A model generated the notes under the pieces. It saw nothing but the letters and a program-made list of their open reading frames with translations, ran no database searches and was not told the DNA's origin. Made by a program: the position numbers and the translations under genes. A stretch of 64,000 bases of DNA from [Phialemoniopsis] sp. UDSM-2020 (Eukaryota; Ascomycota; Sordariomycetes; Thyridiales; Thyridiaceae): positions 372,001-436,000 of the forward strand of contig JAEILZ010000002.1 of assembly GCA_018873225.1 (NCBI GenBank). The letters are read 5' to 3'. Positions 1 through 11,552 of this stretch are shown in pieces (position 1 is the stretch's first letter; each line of letters begins with the position of its first letter).

Positions 1-3000
1 TGACGTTGGGAACTCTGAACAATGATTATTCCGGTGAATCAACTCGTGTATCGGCCTTTCCACGAAAACAGACAAAACAGAGAAGCGGCTCCGCTGTTGA
101 GGGCTCTGCACCAGCCACCAGATGGTCCCGGAAGCCGGCCCCCGAAGAACAAGGAAAGATGGGTATATGTCGGGATATTTCCTCATAGATCTCCTCGTCG
201 TCTCATCCTCATTGCATGGTCCATCAGCCATACCAGAGGAGCATGAACCATTGGCATCGCGGAAGCCAAGTCTGCATCCGACAGACACAAAAGGTACCCG
301 ATTCGGCCAGCGCCTCGTTAGGGTCCTGCTCATCAACTCTGGTTCGAACGGTGGGGCGTGAACCATATAAAACAAGAGTATGGATATCGTGGCATGGCAG
401 AATGGCACTCTATGCTTGATTAACACTCGTGGAAAGATTCCCGGGTCCCAAACCAAAAGCTCGGCACAGAATAGCCCGTTGATCACTTTACTTTCTCGCT
501 ACTCGGGACGAGCAGGGAATGGGGGCACGTGAAAGAAGGGGTGAGGAGATGTCAATATCGAATCCATGCGTCGCATCATCTGTTTTCTCATCTGTCTCGC
601 TCGCTTGTTCCTGGCTGATCTGCTGCGGATGAGGGGCGTCGCCTAGTTTAACCGGGAACCGTTTCCTGTTGGAATCACGCCCTCTACTAATAGCCGTCAG
701 GCGAGAAAGAGAATGTTGATCTCACGCCGACCGCTCGGTAAGGCTTTCGTCAGCAAGGCCCTCAAAGGAGGTGTTGTTGTCGCAGATCAGGCGTCGCCTA
801 TGTGAGGTCCTTTCCAGACCTTGGACGTCCCTGGGTTGGGTGGGATGCGAGAGCATGGGGACATGCCAAATCCCTGGCAGGCTTATCGAGATCCTTGGAC
901 GGTCGGTGGGGGTTAGTGCGTGCCTATCTTTGGAGAGGTGGGATTTCCTCGAGAGATGTCGATGTGGTGATCGGTGGCATCATCATCCGCACCCACGGCT
1001 CTTAGGGGGAGGAGGACTGAGGGTGGTGTAGGTATCATCGGGCGACCTGAGGCAGTAATCGCAAGCGAGAAGATGGCTTGGCCCGCAGCTCGGCCGTTTC
1101 GGCACACACGACAGTGAACAGCATGGGGCGCGCGGCGCAGAGGGAGCGAACGCCGCCGTATCGCGATCTGGGCCGGGGAGAGCGACCGTTTCGGCCTCGA
1201 GAACAGCTGAGACGGCTGCACGCTTGGATCGCCGACTTGACAGGCGGGCTAAAGGTAACGTAACGTGTGCCCAGCGCCGAAGAAAGAAGTGCCGTCTGCT
1301 CATCCCTTTACTGTCTCCCTGTCCGTTTCATCAGAGGGATCAGCAGTGCAGGACCTGGCCTGACGGCGGAGAAAGGCCAGTGGGTTGATCCACCGTCTTC
1401 TGGGATACGGCAAATCCCCCGAAGTTTAGCCCCTTGAGTCTGGACCCGCTGTAGCACGCTAAAGAGGCCACTGACAAAGGACTAGCGGCCCTGAAGCCTA
1501 CCGCTAAGACTGGCGCTATCCCGCTTCCGTGACAGCCCATCGTCCCGAAATGCCGGCACCAATTCCCCACGATCCGCCTGCCACTCGATTGGCTGTCTTG
1601 TCTCTCAAAGTGTGTGCTTGTCTGCGGGATGGGTGGGATAGCGGTCCCGAAAGGTGTGGCTACCTGTGCTGTTGGCTCTTTGGTTTGGGCTGGTGGTGGC
1701 CCCCAGTCCGCCCGCAAGTCCGCCGCGCCGCGATCTCTCAGGCCCAACCAGACCCCGGGTTTCCTGTCAAGCGGATGGCCATATTTCAAGATCAAAGCTG
1801 GGGATTTAGGGGCATGGGGAAGGAGGCGAAAATGAAGGGAATGCGGTTCGAAATGCCATAGGGCATGAAATTGGGAGGGCTAGACAGGCATGATGATAAT
1901 GAAGTCCGCAATCACCATCATTTTTCGGAGAGCACGCGATGCACCACCGCCGAGGAGCATAGATTACCCAGGAACGATGTGCCGCAGCCAAGCAAAGTCA
2001 AGACGCCCAAGCCAACAGGGACAGACAGGAAAGCCGGCCGAGGCCAGCAAGGCGGGCTGACGGCGACAATCGCAATCAATGCCAGATAATCAAAGGCATC
2101 CAACCGGTGCCGGAAAGGGCAAAGGCAGTCGAGGTAAATTACCGGGTGCAATCAATCTGAGAGTGATCCCTCTCAAACTCGAAATTGCCCGGAATCTTGT
2201 TTCGGAAGCATTCCTCAAATGCTGTGGTCGGATTGTCGAGCCCAGCGTTTTGGACCACGCACGCACGTACCAGATGCGCCGGGGTCTGGATCTGGTCCGG
2301 TCTTTGTATCTACCCTGTCCTCCTTATCACCTTAGTAAAGATGAGAGAGAGAGAGCGAAAAATTCAGGACAGCCTCAAGGATAAGACGGAAAAATAGGAA
2401 AAGGGCTAGGACAGAGTAGGGAAATATTGTCGTTTACGCACATACCACCCGATGAGGGTGAGGGTGGGAAATGCAGAACATCGACGCACGCACGCCCTGC
2501 ACTTCGGACGAGACCCCGGCTGCCCTGGCTCGCTCGCCTGGGACCGATTACCGTTCTCAGTCTCATCAGCCTGTCTGGCCCATCTGTGCCGTCGCCTTGT
2601 ACCCTCCCTCCTTTCCCCGGTCTCTCTCACCCCCATACACGCCCCCCCTCCATTTGATTTGTATGTATTGTCCCCAAAGAAAAAAGGGTAAAGGCCCAGC
2701 CGGGCCACGTTCCCGAGTCTGGAACGGACGGTTGGCCGCCGTCCCTTTTCGCCCCTCCCACACCAACATGACTTCCCGTCGTGCCTAGGGTCACCATGAA
2801 TGTACATAACACCAAATGGCAGAACCCGGGAACACTAAAAAGGATGCTAGGGCGCCTCGCTGTTGGGCTGCCGTTGGTGTGTTGCTACTTTGGTTCGCTG
2901 AGAACGTGAATGCTCACATCAAAGAGGAGGAAAAAAGTTGTCGACAAGTGAGATCAAAATCCAGATCAAAAAAAGAGAAGGAGGAATCGAGACCCTACGC

Positions 3001-3909
3001 ATCAGCAAGAACATTATCGATCAGGTCGACTTTGGCTACCACGACTGTCGGTTTTTGGGAAGGAGCAGTCATACGCACTTCTTTGTGAGGGGAATTGGCA
3101 GGAACTTTTTGGGTACCCAGACCTGGATTGGGGGAAAACGCTCAGCATCAATCACGAGGACACACCCACGACACAGCATTGCAGCACACACAAAGGTCCT
3201 GCGTCGCACACCACACACCATACGCCAGATCACGCTCTCTACTTCACGGCGAGATCTATCTGTCTCCAGGCTTACTTTTTTTGAGGAAGGGCACAGGAAC
3301 GACGAGGAAGCAGCCCATTGAACCATCTGTGAAGGGAACGGAAGCACCGTACTCCGGCGCATTACTACTGCACGAGCCCACGAGACCTGCTTGTTCTCCA
3401 GGACCACGACAGCGGGACCCCAGGCAGATCCAAGGGCAGTTCTTCGGCAAAGGACTCGTTGGGACAGAGCCGAGGCGCACGTCGAGAGGCAACAGCACCT
3501 CCGAGCATTCGCAATCCCATTCCATCTGGAAAAGGGACGGACGGCAACCAGGAATTTTTTTGGGGCCTGCCCGTTTAGACCACCTGTCACACGCACGCGC
3601 GCCGCGCCGTCTTTCCCCGCGTTGGACCCGTTGCAGCCAAACGGACGGCGCAGAAAGACGACCTGAACAAGGGTCTCTGCCTCTGCCTGTGTGTGTGAGA
3701 CACAAGCCCAAGTGAGGCAAACAAGCCAGAGGCGAAAAAAGGACCCCTCTAGTCAGGGGTTTGCCTTTGGTGCATGTCTTGGTTCGACAGCAAATTTCCC
3801 TGGAACCAGTGGAAAGCTCCGGCCGGGACCACACTTGGCTCCTTTTAACTACTTTAGATGACCAAGCGAGTCAAAAGCAGGGCAAAGTAGAGAGAGAGAA
3901 ACGAAGAAA
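1..3909. other. Long gene-poor stretch upstream of the DUF1479 gene
   Basis: I found no convincing coding region. The open frames here are short or lie in GC-rich sequence that is open in several frames at once. None shows a domain, a signal peptide or a splice-joined continuation. The stretch has pyrimidine-rich and CACA-rich patches and a short GA run near 2343-2356. The part next to 3910 is presumably promoter and 5' leader of the DUF1479 gene. Confidence 0.6.
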
Positions 3910-6237
3910 ATGGGATCGCTCTCGATTGGGCTGCGCGCCCGGCCAGCGTCTGCCGATACTGGCGACCTGAAAGAGGCTGCCAAGATTGCCGAGCTGCGCG
4001 ACAGGAGGTTTCCTCCCTCGAAGATGCATCACAGCCAAAACGGCAGCTTTTCAACCTCTTCTTCAGCAGCATTGACAGCACCGACGGCGACAGCGACGGC
4101 GACGACTAGCGTAGCCGGGCTGACCATCAGTGCCAGTATTTACAGCAGCGGCTCAAGCTCGGGGAGCGCTAAGACCAACGCTAATTCGAACCCTGGCAGC
4201 CCCGCGCCGCACCAAACAATCCACCACAACCACCACCAGCACCACATCATCCCCAGCAGTAACAGCACCAGCCCACAACTCTCATCCTCATCCTCATCCT
4301 CCACAGCCACGACACAGGCGTCCTCGTCCTCACCTCCCGCGCCGTCTTCTTCTCATTCTACTTCTCCCCTGTCACACCAGCAGCAGCTGCAGGCCTGTCT
4401 TCAGGCCCCAGAGCGCTCCAAACTGGATCCCAAAGACCGCCGCCTGGCCAAGCTTAGGCACAGGGCGAAAACCATGGAACCCCCAGTCATGTCTTTCTAC
4501 GGCGCACAGCCCGTGCCCCTACCACAGCGGTTCGCCTCCATAAAGCGCAAGCTGATCGCCGGCCATGAGGACGCCATCCAGGCCTCGTGGGGCCGCCTGC
4601 TCGCCGCCCTCAACGAGGAGATGGCCCTCATCATCGACCGCGGCGCCGACCTGTTTCCCAGCATCGGCTTCGCCGACGTCGACGACCCGGAGCGCGTCGC
4701 CGCCTTCCAGAAGAGCCTGCAGCGCTGGGGTGTCGGTGTCGTGCGCGGCGTCGTCCCTAACGCCGACGCCGAGGCCTGGGTCGCCGAGACGCGTGCCTAC
4801 CTCGAGGTTCACCAGCACGACGTAAGGCCGCCGCCGCCCCAGGACCCGACCTGCTTCGACTTCTTCTGGACGCCCGCCCAGGTGCGCGCGCGCTCCCACC
4901 CAAATGTCCTGCGCGCCCAGAGCTGGGCCATGGGTCTCTGGGAGGCCGAGGACGATGACCGCATGGCCACGCGCTTCCCCATCAGCTACGCCGATCGTAT
5001 CCGCATCCACGTTGGCGACCAGCAGCCCGCCGGCCGCGCGGGGAGCTCCGCCGCGGACTCAGTCGCTGCCACCACTTCGGGCACCCTCATCGCCCAGGTC
5101 GACGGCGGCAGCCTCGAACGATGGGAGCCTGACGGCTACGGCCGCGGCGGCACCTACGACGACATCTTCCGCGGCGAGTGGGAGAAGTACAATCCCTGGG
5201 ACCCCACGGGCCGCATCGTCGCCACCACCGACCTGTACAACGGGCTCGGTGCCTGCTCTGTCTTCCGTATGTTTCAGGGCTTGCTTGCCCTGACCGCCGT
5301 CCGCCCGGGCATGGTCCGCCTGCTGCCGTCGCCCAAACTTCTCGCCGCTTATTTCCTACTCAGGCCGTTCTTCGCGCCCAAGAACCCGCCGCCAGAAGTC
5401 CAAGAGGGCCCCGAGTGGGAAGCCTTCCTGGCCGCCGACAACTGGGCCCTCGAGCCGGAGCAGTCGACCATCATCCACGGAGCTGTGCCTGGCCACGCCC
5501 AACGTGTCACCGAGCTGTGGCACCCGCACCTGCGCCTACAGGAGACGCTGCTCACACCGCCCAACCTGCAGGCCGGCGACTACATCATCTGGCATTGCGA
5601 TACGGCCTACACTATTCTGTCCAACAGCGGCTCTAGCCGGCCTGCTACCCCGTCCGTCGTGCCTTCCTCTCCCATCCACCCCACCGCCACGGGCGCATCC
5701 ACACCGTCGCAGGCCACGCTGTCGCCGACGGCCACGCCCGCCGCTCCCTCTTCTGTCGTGTCCTCAGCGCCGATGATGGTCTACGCGCCGGCCTGCCCGC
5801 TGACACAGACCAACGCGCTATACCTCGCGCGCCAGCGCAAGGCATTTTTGCGCGGCCACCCTGGCCCCGATTTCGACTCCACTGGCTCCGGGCTCGGTAG
5901 TGAGGCCGAGCACGTCGGGCGCCCCGGCGAGCCCGAGATCCGGGAAACAGGCGGCGAGGAAGGGCTGCGGGCTATGGGTATGGCGCCGTGGGACCTTTCC
6001 GGTGCCGAGGAGGAGCTCAAGGCTAAGATCCAGGTGGAGCAGGCGCAAGAGGCGGAGAAGATGGACGTCGATGCCGGCGCCGATGCGGACAAGGACAAGG
6101 GCAAGACGCCTGCGGCGCGGTCGGCGGCCGAGGCGGAGCTTGTCCGACTAGCTAATATCATCTTGTTCCCGGACAAGTACGAGTTCTACATGGCGACGAG
6201 GAATAGCACGCCTGATGGGGCGAGGGACGCGAGGTAG
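3910..6237 (+). CDS. DUF1479 family protein, probably catalytically degenerate
   Basis: A single exon encodes 775 residues. Residues 1-190 are low-complexity (Ser, Thr, His, Gln, Pro runs). The conserved DUF1479 region starts near residue 195 (SFYGAQPVPLP, then RFASIKRKLIAGHEDA) and includes VDGGSLERWEPDGYGRGGTY and the DLYNGLGACSVFRMFQG segment. DUF1479 proteins belong to the Fe(II)/2-oxoglutarate dioxygenase-like fold; substrates are largely unknown. From memory, family members have HxD before GGS and WHxDxxH near the end. Here these are Q396-x-D398 and H562-C-D-T-A-Y567, so two iron ligands may be lost. A Ser/Thr/Pro-rich insertion (about residues 573-625) and an acidic Lys-rich tail are also unusual. 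The first ATG is used; an internal ATG at 4024 is an alternative start. The family call is firm, the loss of activity is inference. Confidence 0.85.
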   Translation: MGSLSIGLRARPASADTGDLKEAAKIAELRDRRFPPSKMHHSQNGSFSTSSSAALTAPTATATATTSVAGLTISASIYSSGSSSGSAKTNANSNPGSPAPHQTIHHNHHQHHIIPSSNSTSPQLSSSSSSSTATTQASSSSPPAPSSSHSTSPLSHQQQLQACLQAPERSKLDPKDRRLAKLRHRAKTMEPPVMSFYGAQPVPLPQRFASIKRKLIAGHEDAIQASWGRLLAALNEEMALIIDRGADLFPSIGFADVDDPERVAAFQKSLQRWGVGVVRGVVPNADAEAWVAETRAYLEVHQHDVRPPPPQDPTCFDFFWTPAQVRARSHPNVLRAQSWAMGLWEAEDDDRMATRFPISYADRIRIHVGDQQPAGRAGSSAADSVAATTSGTLIAQVDGGSLERWEPDGYGRGGTYDDIFRGEWEKYNPWDPTGRIVATTDLYNGLGACSVFRMFQGLLALTAVRPGMVRLLPSPKLLAAYFLLRPFFAPKNPPPEVQEGPEWEAFLAADNWALEPEQSTIIHGAVPGHAQRVTELWHPHLRLQETLLTPPNLQAGDYIIWHCDTAYTILSNSGSSRPATPSVVPSSPIHPTATGASTPSQATLSPTATPAAPSSVVSSAPMMVYAPACPLTQTNALYLARQRKAFLRGHPGPDFDSTGSGLGSEAEHVGRPGEPEIRETGGEEGLRAMGMAPWDLSGAEEELKAKIQVEQAQEAEKMDVDAGADADKDKGKTPAARSAAEAELVRLANIILFPDKYEFYMATRNSTPDGARDAR

Positions 6238-8023
6238 ACGGACCGGGCATGGGGTTTAGATCGGTCGGGCACAAGCATCATCCGCGGAGGGACGGATGCG
6301 TAAGAGTGGGAATAGGGTCATCACCGAACGGACTGGGGCCCTTTAATCGGAGTTTTACATCATATGGAGGGAGAGGAGGATTACTTTTGGGATATTTTCT
6401 TTTGTCGACTGCCCTTGTTTGAGCCCGAATATCTTATTCTTGGATTTCTTGCATCCTCGGCTACCTACCTACTCTATCTGTATATAGCTTCCAAACCATA
6501 CCTATTGAAAGGGAAACAGGAATAAGAAGAGCACGAAGGGAGACAAAGACAGTTCCTCCTTTTTCGGTACATTTTCTCTCACTTTTGCATCATGACGTCT
6601 TGGTCTGGGCGTGTGAGGTGCGAGATACAAGTTGGTGATGGGTCTTGGCGAGGACGACCAGCATCACCTCGTCCAGCCCCGGATTCCTGGTCTATACCTG
6701 GCCTGGTTCTTGGAGTAAGAAACATTCGGGAAGTAGGTCTCCCGTCCTTTCTTTCCCGTCGTCCGATATACTTCGCTTAGATCGGCACCGGTTCGTAGAG
6801 CACAGCACAAGTTCGCAGGACGGCATGCCTTACCCAGGCACTCGGAAGCAAGGCATATTCACTGAGGTCGCACCCTGTGCTCGATCCGATCGCGCGTCTT
6901 TAAGCCACCCGAGACTAGAGGCGGGGAGTTACATCGTGGGATGTTTCGTCCGTGTCCTTCCGACAAGCCACACGGGGCAACCAGTTCGCGATGAGGGGGA
7001 CGTCGCCCTCGAGACGGGATACCATCACTTGGGGCGGAGATGGCGTTCTGTAACACCATCGACACCATGCCCATAGCAGCTTAAGGTCTCTCAGTTAGCC
7101 TCATGTGGGGGTTTCGGTGACCATCGCGTGAGCCTATCGTGAGCATCCATGGTCACTTGTCGTCTGGCTCACCATCGAGATAAGCTCCGTGGTGTTGCGC
7201 TCGGCGGCACTACGTTCTCCCCACGCAATGCTGTGCTTACCTTTGGTTGTCCATGTTTTCGCTGACTCTCACAATTTCACGTTGCGGAAAGCCCTCCGTT
7301 CCGCATCGGGACAGGACTTCTCCAACTCCTAACGCCGTTGTATGTGTACGACGTTGCGTGGCCTCGCGGCTAAATGCAAAGCAAAACCCAGACCGCACCG
7401 TTCCCCCAGATAAGAAATGAGATCGGACCCTAGAGTGTACCAGGATCCGGGGACATTAACCGAGAACTACTGCTTGTGGTCATCACCAGCTGGAATGAAT
7501 CAGCATTGGCTTTTGGGGAGGATGCGCCTTGTCTTCGATTCCCCGCCCAGTATGGAAGAATTCAAGATCCGTCACCCGTCCCGCTGCGCCCAGCCGGGTT
7601 TTCTGGTCATGCCAGATGTCTGTGCCTGATGCACGATGTCACTTTGTCGGTAACGGCTATTCTTCCTTCGTGCGCACGATGAGTGAGAGCGTTTGCACTT
7701 AAGAACGGTCTTGGCGCGCGGCCACGAGGACGGCGCCAGGCGGGTATATGTAGGTAGTTCCAGACTTTGGAACTGCATGCCATGACTGTCGAGCCTCCGA
7801 ACAGAGTGCATTGCGCTGGCCCGGTAATGCTCGTGCAGGGGTGCTGAGGGGGAGGCAAAAATGGACGTAAGGAAGCTCGCAGTGGCGTTAATTGCTGTGA
7901 TATTGGAGATTAAGTTAAAATGAACGGTGCCTGTCGCGAAGCTTTCCACTTTCACACCGACCAGAGTGCCGATTGAATTAATAGCTTTGGACTTGTAGCT
8001 TCATCACAGCCTGCACCACCAAC
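6238..8023. other. Intergenic stretch
   Basis: I see no gene here. The short open frames have no splice-joined partners or recognisable motifs. It carries the 3' region of the DUF1479 gene and the promoter of the chitin deacetylase gene. Confidence 0.6.
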
Positions 8024-8929
8024 ATGTTGCCGCAAGCCTTCCTCGCCACTCTGCTGCTTGGCCTCGGCGTCACGGCCGTGCCCATCGAGAGCCCCATCGA
8101 CGTCATCCGCCGTGCGCCTGCTCCCGGCACCGTCATCACCAAGTGTGCCAAGCCCGGCGTCCTGGCGCTCGCGTTCGACGATGGCCCGTACACTTATACC
8201 CAGAACTTGGTCGACAAGCTGAATGCCGCCGGGGCGAAGGGCACCTTCTTCTTCACCGGCACTCTGTACGGTATGCAGCCACTCACCCCAAGTCCAACCA
8301 GGCAAAAGAAGTGTGCTGACCAAGGTGAACCACAGGCTGCATCTACAACCAAGCCAAGGCCGTCAAGAACGCCTACGAGAGCGGCCACCAGATCTCCTCG
8401 CACACGTGGACACACCCGCAAAACTTCGGCTCCCTGTCCTCCCAGGGCCTGACCACCGAGATGCAGCGCCTGGAGCAGGCCTTCGTCAACATCTTTGGCA
8501 AGAAGCCGGCCTACATGCGCCCGCCCTACCTGGCCACGGGCGGCTCCGTCCTGTCGACCATGCGCACGCTGGGCTACAAGGTCATCACCGACGACATCGA
8601 CGCGGGCGACTGGAACCATGAGTCGCCGCAGCAGAGCGAGGCCAAGTTCACGCAGGCCGGTGCGGGGGGCAACGGGCACATCCCGCTCATGCACGAGACG
8701 TACGATACGACTGTCAACCAGCTCGTGCCGTGGCTGATTAACTGGGCCAAGACGAATAACCTCAAGCTCGTCACTGTCGGTAAGTACTGAAGCATGGTAC
8801 AACCAGAAGGTGTTTTGAAAGCAGAGATTTGCTAACGTCGATACGTCTGTGCTAGCCGAATGTCTTGACGACGCCGATGGAATGTACCAGGCTGGCAACT
8901 TTACCGGCAATGGCCAGAGCAGCTGTTAA
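8024..8929 (+). CDS. Secreted chitin/polysaccharide deacetylase (CE4)
   Basis: Three exons (8024-8270, 8336-8779, 8856-8929) encode 254 residues; both introns have GT..AG ends and the joins keep the frame. A hydrophobic signal peptide (about residues 1-18, ending GVTA) points to secretion. The NodB/CE4 motifs are in order: FDDGP (base D52 and metal ligand D53), SSHTWTH (metal ligands H105 and H109), MRPPY, DIDAGDW, and LMHETYD with the late catalytic His. Such enzymes remove N-acetyl groups from chitin or chitooligomers at the cell wall or outside the cell. The protein is short, essentially signal peptide plus catalytic domain, with no chitin-binding module. The short last exon adds a Cys at each end (ECLDDAD ... 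SSC), which could form a disulfide. Chitin rather than another polysaccharide as substrate is a family-level guess. Confidence 0.9.
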
Positions 8930-10796
8930 GCTTGGCCATCGCCAATGGCTGGGACTGTGTGATTGGCCGCTCTACAAATCCCGGGAACAAGGTCTCCCTT
9001 GCAACGGAGTTACTAAACACCAGCGACAAGATCGATCCGCTTGAACTAGCCTCGATTTATCTGAAGCAGCATAGCACGCACTACACAACACAGTAGAGAC
9101 CCAATACATGTGTATTCAAGTCCGAACATCGCGCCCAAGCTGTTAACGAATATAGTATCGCTGGAGAGCAAAATGTCTACAGACCGATCAAGTGCAGGCA
9201 ATCTGCCGTCGGGTATTCCAAATGATCCGATCCCTCCTGACAATGGTCTGCCTTACAGCTCTTTCTGCGTGCCAAGACAGGAGACGACTGCAACCATCCC
9301 CTGTAAAATATCCGAATGTAAATCATTTGCCCTTCTAGGATGGTGGAGTGCATTGCCAAGACATTGAACACCATCGCATAGCCAATACGTTGCATACGGG
9401 GAGTTTGCACGGTCCACATATCTTATCCCCAAACAGCAGGTTACTTGAGTGCGCTGAACGCTTCGCCACGAGGGTACTGAACCCAGCTCCTTCCCAGCGG
9501 CTCAGCAGCAAGACGATCGCGAAGTCTCGCCCTGAGATGTGGCAGGACCCTTGGAGCGGCTAGGTCTTGCTGGATCGATTTTCCACGTATTGCTGAGGCG
9601 TGATCATCCGGGGACCTCTGCTAAGCATTTTCATGGGGTGACATGCATGCTCGAGGGGTGCATCTTGATGAGCCTCGTCCAGATCTGCGCCGAAGGTTCT
9701 TGCCTGTCACGGCCAGTGCTGGATGAATGTGGAAATTCTCCCCGGATTGAGGTCGTATGTGCTGTGGGCTCGGCTCTGTTGAGTTTCCTGATTCATTCAT
9801 GTCAGAACAAGCTGAATACTGAGGCTTTGGCAACCTGCATGTGAGGTGTTGGGGCCCGCCACCCTCAGGTGAAGCTTCCACTCGCGAATCATTGCCAGAT
9901 CAGTTGGCGAGCTCCTCGTTGGTCAAAACAAGGTACGAAAAGCACTGGATAGACTTGTTCTCCGATAGTCAGAGGCTGCATAGCATAAGCAAAACCTGGC
10001 CACACTTGGGAAAAGAACACTCCTTCCTGAGTGATCAAGGAATGCGCCTTGAGCACAACATAGCACCCTTGAAATCCGAAGGGAAAAAGTACGCTAGCAG
10101 GGGATAGGCCGGGGATCGAGGCAGGGGACGGATCGAAATGCATGGCCTGTCATCCTACGGGCTTTTGCCTGAATTGGGGTGGATGTGCTGCCTCAATAAG
10201 GGCCGAATCATCGGCTTGCGAGACACCGAGAAGTGGGCTTCTCTGGGGACAGACTCTCGACGTTGCGGAAAACACGATTCGATCTACGAAGTATGTTAGA
10301 TGGGCATATGCATGCTGCAGGTTTGAGGGAGAGCCTTATTCCAGTCTATTCTTAGCTAGACCTGTATTCCTGACAGCTGGGGTTTAACAGGGAAGTTTCC
10401 CCCGGACTAAGCTCGCAGTCGTGATAGGTCAAACCCTGGCGTTAAGCCGGGTTATATCCATGCCAGAGTTGCCGCATCCAGAAGATTTTGCCATCTTGCC
10501 CCTGCGTCAGTGTCGATCACCGGCTCGTCCCGCACTGATTGGTGGGAGAATAATGTGCTCAGGCATCTAAACATTGATCTCAACCAAGCTTTCGTCCTAT
10601 GCCTCGTCTCAACATTAAGAATTATCACGAGATTGTAGTGTTGGTGGACAACAAGCGCGCAGCCGACAGATGCAGGTGCCAAGGTATATAAGTTGACCCA
10701 AATTTCGATCATAGCCAAGAATCTCGAAACATCAACCCCAACATCAATCTCCACCATCCTCATTTAAAAGAAACACTCTTTGAACTCCTCGCCAAG
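8930..10796. other. Intergenic stretch with AA9 promoter
   Basis: I found no gene. Open frames on both strands are short and lack motifs. The right end holds the promoter of the AA9 gene, with a TATA box at 10685. Confidence 0.6.
10685..10692 (+). promoter_or_regulatory. Putative TATA box of the AA9 LPMO gene
   Basis: The sequence TATATAAG lies 112 bp before the ATG at 10797, a normal spacing for a fungal gene with a short leader. Confidence 0.55.
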
Positions 10797-11552
10797 ATGA
10801 TGCTCAAGTCTACCGGTGCCCTTGTGGTCTACGCCACCAGCGTGGCTGCCCACTTCAACTTTGCCCGCCTCTACGTCAACGGTGACATGACGGGCCAGTA
10901 CGAGTACACTCGCAAGCCCAACAACAACGACACACACGACCCGTTCTTTGACGTCACCTCAAACGACTTCCGCTGCAACATCGACGCCGAGTCCGGCGCC
11001 AACACCAAGACCTACCCCGTCAAGGCCGGCGACCAGCTCGGCTTCGGCATCCTGGACACCTTTGGCCACCCGGGCCCCCTGCAGGTCTACATGTCCAAGG
11101 CCCCCGGCCTGGCCTCCGAGTACGACGGCTCCGGCGACTGGTTCCGCATCTACTCGGCCACCACCGTCGAGGAGAGCGTCGAGACCCCGCCCCTGACCTG
11201 GGCCGACCACAACGTCCACTCCTTCGTCTTCAAGCTGACGGAGCAGATCCCCGACGGCGAGTACCTCGTGCGCGTCGAGGGCATCGCCCTGCACGAGGGC
11301 CAGAAGCTCGGCAAGGCGCAGTTCTACATTGGCTGCGCCCAGATCAGCGTCACCGGCGGCGGCAGCGGCACCCCCGGCCCCCTGGTCAAGATCCCCGGCA
11401 TGTACACGCCCACTACCCCCGGTGTCCTGATCCCGGACCGCTACACTGCCATCCTCAACTACACCGCTCCCGGCCCCGCTCTTTGGCCCGAGGGAACTGA
11501 GGAGACCCGCTCGGTCGAGGTTGTCCCCGGTTGGGACGAATCTGAGGACTAA
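10797..11552 (+). CDS. AA9 lytic polysaccharide monooxygenase
   Basis: An intronless gene of 251 residues. The signal peptide (1-18) ends at VAA, so the mature protein starts with His19. This is the N-terminal residue of the copper histidine brace. The second brace His is H91 in TFGHPGPLQVYMS. The second-sphere residues H166 (GIALHEGQ), Q175 and axial Y177 (AQFYIGCAQ) are in place, followed by the GGSGTPGPLVKIPGMY end typical of the family. AA9 enzymes cleave cellulose and some hemicelluloses oxidatively outside the cell. No CBM1 or linker follows the catalytic domain. Codons end strongly in C, suggesting a highly expressed gene. There are no internal stops or splice signals that would change the model. 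Confidence 0.93.
   Translation: MMLKSTGALVVYATSVAAHFNFARLYVNGDMTGQYEYTRKPNNNDTHDPFFDVTSNDFRCNIDAESGANTKTYPVKAGDQLGFGILDTFGHPGPLQVYMSKAPGLASEYDGSGDWFRIYSATTVEESVETPPLTWADHNVHSFVFKLTEQIPDGEYLVRVEGIALHEGQKLGKAQFYIGCAQISVTGGGSGTPGPLVKIPGMYTPTTPGVLIPDRYTAILNYTAPGPALWPEGTEETRSVEVVPGWDESED

Noticed and set aside
330..360. GGTTCGAAC-like B-box of a tRNA
   Set aside because: No matching A-box, acceptor stem or cloverleaf could be drawn around it.
3069..3834. Overlapping open frames of 175-206 codons on both strands
   Set aside because: GC-rich sequence is open in several frames at once; the translations have no domain, signal or conserved-looking segment.
10452..10763. 103-codon minus-strand frame before the AA9 gene
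   Set aside because: It covers the TATA box and promoter of the AA9 gene and has no domain.
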